The notes under the pieces are model-generated. The model searched no databases. It had not been told where the DNA came from and saw nothing but the letters and a program-made list of their open reading frames with translations. From Heliocidaris tuberculata (lineage: Eukaryota > Echinodermata > Echinoidea > Camarodonta > Echinometridae), in assembly GCA_025618425.1 (NCBI GenBank), contig CM046844.1:3586665-3650664 (forward strand): a stretch of 64,000 nucleotides of DNA, given 5' to 3'. Both the position numbers and the translations under genes were made by a program. Shown piece after piece: positions 13,601 to 21,511 of this stretch; position 1 is the first letter of the stretch; each line of letters begins with the position of its first letter.

Positions 13601-14275
13601 GTTACAGTTTTTTTCATATTTTTTTCTGTGACATTTGAATAAAAGTATGGCCTTCTAGATGTGAAATTTGCATAAAATTATGGCCTTCATCCAAAACATA
13701 ATTGCAGCATCAAAAAAGGCATCAACATCAAGATTCAGGTTATTAAAAATAGGTACATATAACACATGACAATAATACAGACTGTGATCATTATATTTCT
13801 AATATAATGGCCTATTATAGGAAGTAACAAAAATGGCTGGGCCCAGTTTCCCTTGACTGAAAATGAAAGCACACTTCTGTATAACACCTTATTATCCACA
13901 TAAAAGCAGGGCTTTATTTTTCTTTTCCTGGCATCAGACCAAACTTTGCACACTTGCGTTTTAGGTTTTTTCAATATTCTTTAAGATGTAAAATCAACTC
14001 TACACATGTATATGAAATGACACAATAGAACATAGATTCCATTTGCCCTCCCTTGTAATTTCAGCATTGGGGTCCATGAAAATACGAGGAAATATGTCAA
14101 AAAGATATAGATGCTCTTAATCAAAATGTCTTACTCTTTCATGATCCCATGGCACCTGATCCAAATTGGAATGGTGAATGGCCTTTATCACTCCATCTTT
14201 GATTTCTATGATGGCTGAAGACACCACTCCTCCAGGCAACGCGACCTTCTGACCCCTGACACGGAGACTACTCAT
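1498..14275 (-). CDS. Allantoinase, nine-exon gene, complete
   Basis: Allantoinase hydrolyses the ring of allantoin to allantoate in urate breakdown; it is a metal-dependent amidohydrolase. Joining nine minus-strand exons (14275-14135, 13491-13340, 12399-12285, 8926-8780, 7645-7500, 6792-6606, 5889-5751, 3441-3269, 1698-1498) gives 1401 bases: 466 residues and a TGA stop, the usual family length. Every intron is GT-AG and every junction stays in frame. Expected metal ligands are present: H64 and H66 ([10 protein letters not shown]), the carboxylated lysine K151 (GFKCF), H187 (FHAE), H241 (HIVHLSS) and D314 (VSDHSPC). The start is the first ATG of exon 1, which opens [16 protein letters not shown], matching the family's N-terminal strand. 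No 5' non-coding exon was identified. Introns are 0.64-3.4 kb and several hold transposons. I see no lesion, so the gene looks functional. Confidence 0.96.
3269..3441 (-). CDS. Allantoinase exon 8 (residues 343-400)
   Basis: Acceptor TTGCTTACAG; donor CAT|GTAAGT. It encodes [19 protein letters not shown], then [20 protein letters not shown] and IWDPD, the C-terminal helix and beta-sandwich return of the family. Confidence 0.96.
3716..4614. mobile_element. Non-autonomous TIR element, TTA duplication (PIF/Harbinger-like), in intron 7
   Basis: This 899-bp unit begins AGGCCCTGTCACACCTTTCC and ends with its inverse. TTA lies directly outside each end (3713-3715 and 4615-4617). It is far more GC-rich than its surroundings and built of imperfect CGCAGGT / CCCGCAG units in both orientations. 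The 3-bp TTA duplication suggests PIF/Harbinger mobilisation. The long open frames inside are by-products of the GC-rich repeats. Confidence 0.8.
4634..4771. repeat. Hairpin MITE of about 138 bp in intron 7
   Basis: The ends are ATTGACTGCT and its inverse. The arms of about 60 bp pair with interruptions and include ACCTTACATCCTGC against GCAGGATGTAAGG. It sits 20 bp beyond the 899-bp TTA element. Confidence 0.7.
5751..5889 (-). CDS. Allantoinase exon 7 (residues 297-343)
   Basis: Acceptor CTTTTATAG; donor TTTG|GTAAGA. It contains the catalytic Asp in [15 protein letters not shown] and the conserved [12 protein letters not shown]. Confidence 0.96.
6606..6792 (-). CDS. Allantoinase exon 6 (residues 234-296)
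   Basis: Acceptor TTTAAACAG; donor CAG|GTGAGA. It encodes [35 protein letters not shown] and [12 protein letters not shown], all strongly family-typical. His241 is the expected metal ligand. Confidence 0.95.
7500..7645 (-). CDS. Allantoinase exon 5 (residues 186-234)
   Basis: Acceptor GACCTCTAG; donor AG|GTAAGC. It contains the metal-ligand His in FHAEMEL and the family motif [14 protein letters not shown]. Codon 234 (Arg) is split. Confidence 0.95.
7843..7938 (+). repeat. Local tandem duplication in intron 4
   Basis: Two near-copies of CCCTAACATATTATCTTTGA followed by an AATAAGATGAG block lie 59 bp apart. The preceding AACCC-rich stretch is not telomeric repeat. Confidence 0.55.
8780..8926 (-). 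CDS. Allantoinase exon 4 (residues 137-185)
   Basis: Acceptor TTATTCAG; donor CTG|GTAAAT. It contains [20 protein letters not shown], with K151 as the expected carboxylated, metal-bridging lysine. Confidence 0.95.
9406..9650 (+). repeat. 129-bp tandem duplication in intron 3
   Basis: Units at about 9406-9517 and 9536-9650 share AATTCATTGCCTCTA, GGCAAACTTAC, GCTTCAAAATTA and GCATTCAAGAAATGTAT in the same order. Divergence is moderate. Confidence 0.65.
9697..9774 (+). repeat. 78-bp AACCCATT...GGGTTAA mini-repeat, copy A
   Basis: This copy runs from CAACCCATTGCC through TAAGCCTATGGGAA to ATCGGGTTAA. Related copies are at 30996-31075 and 58662-58743. The ends form a short inverted repeat. Confidence 0.65.
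9939..11344. mobile_element. Non-autonomous hAT element with perfect 8-bp duplication, in intron 3
   Basis: GTCAGCAG occurs at 9931-9938 and again at 11345-11352, exactly flanking a 1406-bp unit. Its ends are CAGTGCTGTAGGACTCGAGT and the inverse of CAGTGCTGTAGTCGAGTCC. The 8-bp duplication and CAGTG ends are diagnostic of hAT. Both subterminal regions are packed with GGACTC/GACTCG repeats. The AT-rich middle shows no transposase, so movement would need enzyme from elsewhere. Confidence 0.93.
11444..12274. mobile_element. Fold-back MITE beside the exon 3 splice donor
   Basis: The ends are AAGGGGAATGA and the inverse of AAGGAGAGTGA, with TA outside each. The inverted arms extend roughly 190 bp and share CTGTTAAAAATATCTTGAAA and an identical CCCATGGGGGCTGCCATTTT block. 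It lies in intron 3, its right end about 9 bp inside the intron from the donor of exon 3. It has no coding content. Confidence 0.8.
12285..12399 (-). CDS. Allantoinase exon 3 (residues 98-136)
   Basis: Its first base completes codon 98 (Leu). It encodes [15 protein letters not shown] through [14 protein letters not shown]. The donor is CAG|GTAAAT. An 831-bp fold-back transposon ends only about 9 bp downstream of this donor. Confidence 0.95.
13340..13491 (-). CDS. Allantoinase exon 2 (residues 48-98)
   Basis: Acceptor TTTGCACAG precedes 13491; donor GTAAGT follows 13340. It carries the metal-binding HxH in [13 protein letters not shown] and the conserved [14 protein letters not shown]. Codon 98 is split after two bases. 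Confidence 0.95.
14135..14275 (-). CDS. Allantoinase exon 1 (residues 1-47)
   Basis: It starts at ATG 14275-14273 and runs to the donor GTAAGA at 14134. It encodes the N-terminal beta region ending DQVPWDHER. The intron begins in phase 0. Confidence 0.93.
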
Positions 14276-14821
14276 CCTCCCAACTCACTGTATTCTATTA
14301 AAATATGAAGGAAATAGATTCCTGTTGTTCATATAATTTTCTGGGGATTTACATTTCAATCAAACAATTTCCGTTCCTTTTCTTTCCACTGATTCGATTC
14401 AGTTCAATTTCTTTAATGTCTATATTAGTGGAATTTTGCTTTTTGTTTACATGAATACACAGAAGAATACATAAGCAATCAACATATACATGTACATGTA
14501 GATCTACTTCAAAAGGTATCAAAACAATTAATATTATTATAATATTAACAAAGAAAATAATGGAGAGTACAAGACTTAGAGGGAAATATATTTTAAAAGA
14601 GGCCTGTGGCATACCTGCCAACCTTCTGCAGGAAAAAGTAGGAATCTCTCTAGGCAAAATTATTTAGGAATAGAGTATTTTGTATGCTTTCACAAATAAG
14701 TTTTCAGAGCAAGAGGAATCTTGTAGGCCCTAAAATAGGAATCATTCCTCCAAAATAGGAATGGTTGGCAGCTATGCCTATGCCACAGTATTCAATTCCA
14801 TTTTAAAAAAATAAAGAATAT

Positions 14822-14958
14822 GGGGCCTGTTTCTTGAAACCGTCATAAGACAAACTTCTTGACTAAATCAGCATTAGTTCGCTAGTTGTCAGCTACACAC
14901 ATGTACGTGTTTAATGAAGCCGTCTAAGCTTAGCTAGACAAGGACTTATGACGCCTCC
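14822..14958. repeat. Possible small inverted-repeat element
   Basis: GGGGCCTGTTTCTTGAAACC with GTCATAAGAC on one side faces CTTATGAC...CCTCCAACCCC on the other, resembling the GGGCCCTGTTTCATAAA element class at 56940. The arms are weak. Confidence 0.35.
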
Positions 14959-15514
14959 AACCCCATCATATCTTTTTAAGTCAACGTGCAGACCATTACA
15001 TGTCATTTATTGGGTGGATTATGGCTGGCGAAAAGGAATGCTAAATACTTCTACTACTCCTTCCAAACTATCTTTCTATATAAAAAAAGTTATATAAAAA
15101 TCAGCATTGCTTCTATTCAAAGCTTGTCTCCACTGAACTACATGTATAGTGAACCAAGTAACCAACACTCTTTTCACATGTCAAATAAAATACATATCTT
15201 TTTCTTGAGGTCATTTGAGTACAAACATGACAAAAGGAAATAAGAGTAGGGCCTAGATCTAGACTAGATCTAGATCTACTTCATAAAAATCATGAAAAGA
15301 AAGAAAACGAAAGATAAAAACAAAACAAAACAAAACAATAATAGATGGACCTAAAATGTGGTGGGCTAAGAAAAAAAATTAAACCAAAACTTTTAAAATG
15401 AATTCAATTGAAAACTGAAAAAAAAATTATTGAACTGTCTAACTTTAGATCTATAGACTTAATACATGTAACGTTAGATGTCTAGACAATTTTTTAATTG
15501 AATAATGGTTCTGG

Positions 15515-15847
15515 ATAGCCTGGAAGGCTCTGTGAAGAGTAAAAAAAAAAAAAGCTGAAGCTATTCTTCACAGAGCCTGGTTTTTTAACCCCACTCTACA
15601 ATAGAGCAGCCATTATAGAGTCTAAAGAACCTCCTGAAAATCACCTTTTACCGTGAGCCAGCTTCTCTCATCTCCTCTTCACCATAGCTTTAGAATATCA
15701 AACCCCATTTTTTTTTTCAGGAGGTTCTTTAGACTCTAAAATGGCTGCTCTATTGTAGAGTGGGCATGGGGTTAAAAAACCAGGCTCTGTGAAGAGTAGC
15801 GTCACCTTTTTTTTTTTTTTTTGCTCTTCACAGAGCCTTCCAGGCTA
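15515..15847. mobile_element. 333-bp fold-back element with 7-bp duplication
   Basis: GTTCTGG occurs at 15508-15514 and 15848-15854, flanking two arms of about 125-130 bp (to 15640 and from 15714) that are nearly perfect inverse copies. Each arm carries GGAAGGCTCTGTGAAGAG, an A or T run, a second inverted CTCTTCACAGAGCC, then GTTTTTTAACCCC and TCTAAAGAACCTCCTGAAAA. The loop is about 73 bp. The 7-bp duplication supports insertion. Confidence 0.85.
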
Positions 15848-15852
15848 GTTCT

Positions 15853-16010
15853 GGGTGCCGTTGCATAAAACTTGCCATTATAGTAACTTTGCTATTATAG
15901 TAACTTTTCATGGAATACTGGATTTTGATTGGCTCTTGAGCAACATTACCATGGTAGTTACCATTGATGGCAAAGTTACTATAATAGTAAGTCTTTATGC
16001 AATGGCACCC
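15853..16010. mobile_element. 158-bp MITE, GGGTGCC ends
   Basis: It begins GGGTGCCGTTGCATAAAA and ends with the inverse of GGGTGCCATTGCATAAAG. Further pairing involves TTACTATAATAG. The centre is GATTGGCTCTTGAGCA, similar to the centre of the MITE at 56940. It abuts the preceding fold-back element. Confidence 0.8.
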
Positions 16011-16333
16011 TGGAAGGGTACAGACAATATTTTCATGACTTAAAATTGAACAATTCGTGTTCTAGAGGTTGTTAGCTTTTCAAATTTGTCCATTTTTGCG
16101 ATTTTACAAGTAATACTCATTAACTTAAGTCCCAGCAGTGGGGTAACTCCGATGCCATATGCCCTGGACCGGAGCCGACGGGGCCGGGGCAAGCGAAGGC
16201 AAGCGCAAGACTCGCTCAACCGATGGCGATGCTCGGTCAAACAGTGATCACAATTAAGTGACTAACGCGATAAACTAACTAAAACATGGAATTAATGTAT
16301 AATAACTTAGAACAACAACATAAGGCCTAGACA

Positions 16334-16552
16334 GGGGCATTCTCGTGAAATAAGCCACCCCGCATTCACTTTGTACATGCACTGCTGCAGTTTATTGCGT
16401 GTAAATGCCTATATCATGGCTATGTCCACACCACGTAACTATAGTGGTCATATGTCTATGATGAGGGTTCACATTCTCCATTGACTTTACACGGCAGTGT
16501 GTGTGTGTACACACTCGATGACCGGTGGCTTATTTCACGAGATGGCCACATA
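16334..16552. mobile_element. Inverted-repeat element with CTCGTGAAATAAGCCACC arms
   Basis: TTCTCGTGAAATAAGCCACC at about 16341 is inverted at about 16524-16545 (GGTGGCTTATTTCACGAGA). A third, solo copy of the right arm is at 16839-16871. The outer ends read GGGGCAT / ATGGCC. Confidence 0.6.
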
Positions 16553-16838
16553 AGGTGTATTTGAGGTGAAACACAAGCCAAAATAAGACAATAAAATTGA
16601 CGATATAATAATTAACTTTAATAGTCTATATTTACCTTGTGAAAAACTGGTCTTGACTACGTGTATCGCAGTATTGAATCATTACGGTATCTGTGAGCAA
16701 ACAAACAAAAACGGTAAAGTGTTCAAGGTTCGGCTGTATTGTGCAAAGGTTCCTAGCTTCGTGCTGACTTTTAATATTTTGTATCATTTTTATTGTCTTA
16801 AAACTAAATTGCGCCTTCAAAATTTCATTTGAAAAAGG

Positions 16839-16873
16839 TCGATGACCGGTGGCTTATTTCACGAGATGGCCGA
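16839..16873 (+). repeat. Solo copy of the GGTGGCTTATTTCACGAGA arm
   Basis: ATGACCGGTGGCTTATTTC continues into ACGAGATGGCC, matching 16520-16550 almost exactly, about 320 bp downstream in the same orientation. Confidence 0.65.
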
Positions 16874-17682
16874 AATAGGCATGGTAGGAGGTTAATTAGA
16901 ATTCACTGAAGGGCATTCATTACACCTGAAATATTTTACCTGCTATTATTATATGATAATTCGTCTCAAGGCACCAAAGCCCGAATGCTACACATACAAA
17001 AGTTGCAATACTAGAACATTTTGTCACCCAGAGTCATGACATATCAATGGCACTGGCCCAGTGGGTATTGAATGAAACATATTTATGACCTTCACTTGTC
17101 ACAAATCAAAACCTGTTTTAAATCCGGTGATTCTGTATTAGAAAAGGGGACATTTTGAAAACATCACAAATAATTGATTAATTTAAAAACATGTTTAATG
17201 GTCATACCATACCAGGGAGTAACACAAGTCAATGTTCATATCCAGTGATTTTTCATTTGGGTGTGAAATAGATGGAAATTAGGCGTATGTGCAGTGAGGT
17301 CCCAAAATAGGACACATGCACTTAATGTCACTAGAATGGTGAGTGTATACCAATTAGTGACGATTAATTAAGAAGATAATCTAGTTGTAACAAAACTTTC
17401 ATTAATTATTCTTGATCAGTGTAACAGTTGATAGTAGGCTTAAGAAAATGTTGTTAAAAATCTGATTTTGCATCTACTTTGGGTTATATGTCTTATATGT
17501 GAAATAGAATATTTTTCTTTCTTAAAGCGGGCACCTGAACCACTTTTCCTGAAATATTCCAGCCTCGAAAACATTCAACCTAAATTTTACATATCATACT
17601 AATCGCAATGCCTTATATTTTGGACTGTGTAGAGTTAAAAGTGCCTTGATTGAGAGCATTTTGAATTGCAACATGGATGGTG
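16874..17682. other. Intergenic, nothing recognised
   Basis: AT-rich sequence without a supported exon, RNA or bounded repeat. Confidence 0.5.
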
Positions 17683-17790
17683 ACGTTATTAAAAGGTCGG
17701 TCCCCAGACGTAAATAATCATATCTGATTGATACACTTCTGTAAAATCCAAATTACACACACACATACACACATGCATGTGCACGCATAC
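17683..17790 (+). mobile_element. SINE 3' fragment (GGATGGTGACGTT family)
   Basis: It contains GGATGGTGACGTT, AAAGGTCGGTCCCCAGACG, CATATCTGATTGATACAC and TCTGTAAAATCC, then a CA-rich tail. The same 3' half occurs at 46058-46154 and, split by a LINE, at 57775-57790 plus 58501-58550. The promoter half is missing here. Confidence 0.75.
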
Positions 17791-18004
17791 TAACCGATGA
17801 CATTTTTTACAACCTAGAATTTTACCGAATAACCGATGACCCGTCTAAAATTTTGCTATACAACCGAGGACTTGTTTTCGTAACACTAACTGATGACCTA
17901 CCCCTATATGCAAAAGCATGTAATTTGGGTCTATCTGCCAAAGTCTGCCAACCGATGACGTCATCGGTTCGAATGTAAAGTTCATGCCTATGTCATCGCT
18001 TTAA

Positions 18005-18256
18005 ATGGGCGTACAAGACCACACGCACACACACACACACACCCACACACACGCACGCACACACACACTCACACACATTGACTTGTGGGGAACTGTATTG
18101 TTTTCTCCTTTTGTACTTTGTACCCCACAAGCACTTCTCCTATTGTATTTTGTACCCCACAAGCATGACGGAATAAAGGCCATCATTGTGCTCTTTTGTT
18201 TTCTGTACCCCACAAGTGTATCTATGTAAGGGCACACACGCACACACACACACACA
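18005..18256 (+). repeat. Minisatellite TGTACCCCACAAG between CA repeats
   Basis: (CA)n tracts at both ends enclose three direct copies of TGTACCCCACAAG (about 18120, 18152, 18204) and one inverted CTTGTGGGG (18083). The spacing is irregular. Confidence 0.7.
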
Positions 18257-18806
18257 ACATGGTTCTCAGGGGCAGAATCTGATGTGTCCCTTTGTCCATT
18301 TTAAAAAAAATAACATATCTGTACATTCGTGCCAAATTTACATGATTTAGTCTTTTATTTAGAATATCCATTTAATTTGGGGCTATATCCGTAAATAATT
18401 AAAATTAAAACTTCTTCTTATATAATTGGTAGGCATCTCCACACTTTTCCAGAAATATTTTGGTCCCTTAAGATCTACTGAATGATTCTGCATATTGCAT
18501 TATCCCAAATCCTATATTACATATGAACTGTACATGTAGAACACTATTTGTATGAAAAATGCCCCAGCGTTGGCCATTTTGAAGGATGGCCACCATGGCC
18601 CTCATGTGCAAAATCTGGAATGTCTCTATATATCTAAATAAATTATATCTAAATAGGCCTATGTACGTGTGCTAAATTTGGTCACCCATTAAATGAATCC
18701 AGTTTGAGGGTTAATTTGTCACTATGCCACACCACTTTAAGAAGAGGGAGAGAAGGGGAAGTTCAAGTCATGGTTCAAAATGAATAGTTAGTGGGAAAAA
18801 AAAGTT

Positions 18807-18881
18807 GTTTCCGCCCGGGCTCGGACCGTGGACCTTGAGTGTGTTACACTAGTCACGTGATAACAGCTACACTACAGAAAG
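18807..18881 (-). pseudogene. tRNA-Val pseudogene or tRNA-Val-derived repeat
   Basis: On the minus strand GTAGTGTAGCTGTTATCACG matches the D-arm region of tRNA-Val. GTAACAC fits an AAC anticodon loop, GGTCCACGGTCCGAGCCCGGG the T-arm, and CGGAAAC the 3' acceptor strand. The anticodon stem has about three extra bases and mispairs and the acceptor has mismatches, so it is unlikely to be functional. A T run follows the 3' end. Confidence 0.7.
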
Positions 18882-19116
18882 TTTCGCTTACGAAATTTTA
18901 CACTGACTACTGACTTGATTTGCCAGGGTCATAGTACAGGGAATGAAAATTCAACTAAAATTACTAACGATATACATGTATCATGGTATGTCAGTGCAAG
19001 ATTACGTTAGGGAACACAAGATAATGATAATGGAATAAGAATTAAACAAAAGTGGTGTCAGCTCATATCAGAACATGGAATTGACATACAAACCATGTAG
19101 CGTAAGATGAAGCAAC

Positions 19117-19153
<37 letters not shown>

Positions 19154-19475
19154 CCGTTTGAAAACCCAAATTAAATCCATTACAACCTGTATTAGGCAGG
19201 ATTATGCAGTACCTCCTCATAAAAGAGAACATTCCGCGGCTTTTCGCTCCATCCTGTTTAGTAACTTTTCCACAAGTCAGTGTTTCTATCTCTGTGACTG
19301 ATTGTTTTCGAGGATGGTGAAGAGGCAGATGGACAGAAAAGGATGAAATGATCACTGAAATGAGGAAGGTGAAGAAGAGTGGGAGTAGGAGCAGTTATGG
19401 GGAGAAAGGTGACGATATGTAGCCCACGTATGTTTGCTCCGCTTACTTTGTGAGAGGGACCATTTTGAAATGTTA
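18882..19475. other. Intergenic with a 30-plus C run
   Basis: A pure C tract spans about 19119-19152. Otherwise no gene or bounded element is recognised. Confidence 0.5.
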
Positions 19476-21508
19476 TGCTTGGTTTACACTAGGACATGAT
19501 GGCCACGATGGCCACGACTAGAGAGAATCGTGATGAGCGTGGGAGTTGTGGGATCGAATTGTGATGATCTTGAGGGAGCTTTGCAGAATCATGATAATCG
19601 TGACGAGCGTGAAAATTTTTTTGACTGTCAAAATTTTGCCATGATTTTCATGATTTGACGCAAACCTTGAGAGAGCGTGATAGAACATGGGTATCGTAGT
19701 AAAGCTTAACAGAGCGTAACAGACCTCGATGCGCCATCGTAGGGGATCTTTGTGGATTTGGAAACACGATTTCTTCAAGTATCACTACGGTCCCAGCACG
19801 TTTCTATCACGCTCTTCTGCGATTCGCCAAGATACATTGAGCTGCATGAGTAATTTCATCACGCTCTGCTACGATGATCCCGATTGGCCCCCACGCTCTT
19901 TCACGCTCTGATAAGTTCTCGCGCTCTCCAACAGGGACAAAAAAAAAAAAAAAAAACACACACACAAAAAAAAACCCACAAAAAACACAAAAAACACAAA
20001 AAAAAACCCTAAAATGTTATCAGTGCTTTTTGCCAGCCCTCCCAAAGTCGCTCAGTGGGGGGTGGGGGTGGGGGAGGGGGGAGGGGAGGTGTCGAGATTT
20101 TTTTTTTCGCCAGTCCTCCCAAAGTCGCTCAGTGGGGGGGGGGGGGGGGGGGGGAGGGGGCGGGGGTTATCAGATATTGTGGGGTCCAGTTTTCCTCCAT
20201 AAACCTCTAACAAGCTTTTGCCAGCCCTCCAAAAGTCGCTCAGTGGGATGGGGGGGGGGGGGGGGGGGGGGGGGGAAGGGGGGTGTCGATAATTTTTTGA
20301 AACCCGATAACCTTTTTTTTTTTGGGGGGGGGGGTCAAAAGGTGTCATGGGGGCACTCTGCCCCCCCCCTTGGGTACGCTAGTGCTCTCCAAGGTTCAAT
20401 GCGTTTTAAAAACATCTCAGCTTGACCAGCTATAGCTTCTTTTTTTTTAATAGAATTTTCATCATCAAAGATGCCAGCGAAAAGGAAGGCCTGCCAATAA
20501 TGACAAACTAAATTTATCCACCTCCTGTGCCACCGCCAGCAGCTGAAGAAGCTCCAGCAAAGATTCATGGAGAACCATAGCCAACATGCTATGGCTTTGT
20601 TCTCAGGTGATAGGACAGGAGACAACTGCATCGAATCCATAGGATAGTGGCCAGATGTCTAGGGGTGAGGGCAAGCCTCAATCCAGATGATAAGGGTTCT
20701 CGAAGTCTGGTATAATTTGCTTCTCTGTGCTTGGTGTTATTCTTTCCAGGATCTTATCAAATAGATCTGGAGGTATCCTTACATAGTTGACGTAGGTGCT
20801 AACATCTTTATACCTGAGTTCTCTGTTGAGAAGTTGAGAAGTTGAGATTTAGTGCCCCAACTGGTGCCATCTGTCTGCATGCACCTTATCATGGTCTCAC
20901 CCACCACCTCTTAGACCTTCTCCTTCTCCTTCCCCTCTCTTCTACCCTGTTCTATTCTGTCTTTTCTTGCTGCATCTGCTTTTTTTTTTTTTTTTGAGCG
21001 ACTATACATGCATAAACCAGAATTGCCAATCCAGCATCTTTTTCATCTCTTGCATGCATGGTTCTTTATTGCTATCTATTGAGAGAATGAGAAGGTGACC
21101 TCCTGCCTCTTTTTTATACCCCAATCGTGCTCCAAGTGTGGCAATCTTGCTAAAATCGTGGTCCTAAATCTTAGAACTTAACAGAACTTGATGAACATGA
21201 GAGATATAAACAGAACCTATTAAACAGAACTTGACAGAAGGTGAGAACATCATGATCGTAATAGAACTTGAGGGAACGTGATGAAAATCGTGGCAGACCT
21301 TGACCCGAATCGTGTTGGCTTCGTAACAAAACGTTACAGATCGTAAAAAAAAAACATACAGAGAGTGGAAAAGCGTATGGGAAAAAGAAAGAAAGAAAGA
21401 AAAGAAAAAAACAAAACAAAACAACAACAACAGCAACAAAACGTGGAGTTTCACGCTTTTTTTAATCGTGCAGATCGTGGCCATCGTGGCCCCAGTGTAG
21501 AACCAGCA
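19476..21508. mobile_element. 2.0-kb TIR element with TTA duplication (PIF/Harbinger-like)
   Basis: The ends are TGCTTGGTTTACACTAGG and the inverse of TGCTGGTTCTACACTGGG, each followed inward by GCCACGATGGCCACGA. TTA lies directly outside both (19473-19475, 21509-21511). The subterminal parts repeat ATCGTGATGAGCGTG-like units. Another poly(G) repeat is nested inside. No transposase is visible. Confidence 0.8.
19936..20385 (+). repeat. Poly(G) repeat array nested in the 2.0-kb element
   Basis: Three direct copies of GCCAGCCCTCCCAAAGTCGC TCAGTGGG (about 20030, 20110, 20220), each followed by a G run. It ends near GGGTACGCTAGTGCTCT like the repeat at 154-340. Confidence 0.65.
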
Positions 21509-21511
21509 TTA

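Noticed and set aside
18807..18881. Functional tRNA-Val gene
   Set aside because: Extra bases in the anticodon stem and acceptor mismatches make a working tRNA unlikely.
19874..20425. 183-codon glycine-rich frame
   Set aside because: It spans poly(G) and poly(A) tracts of nested repeats.
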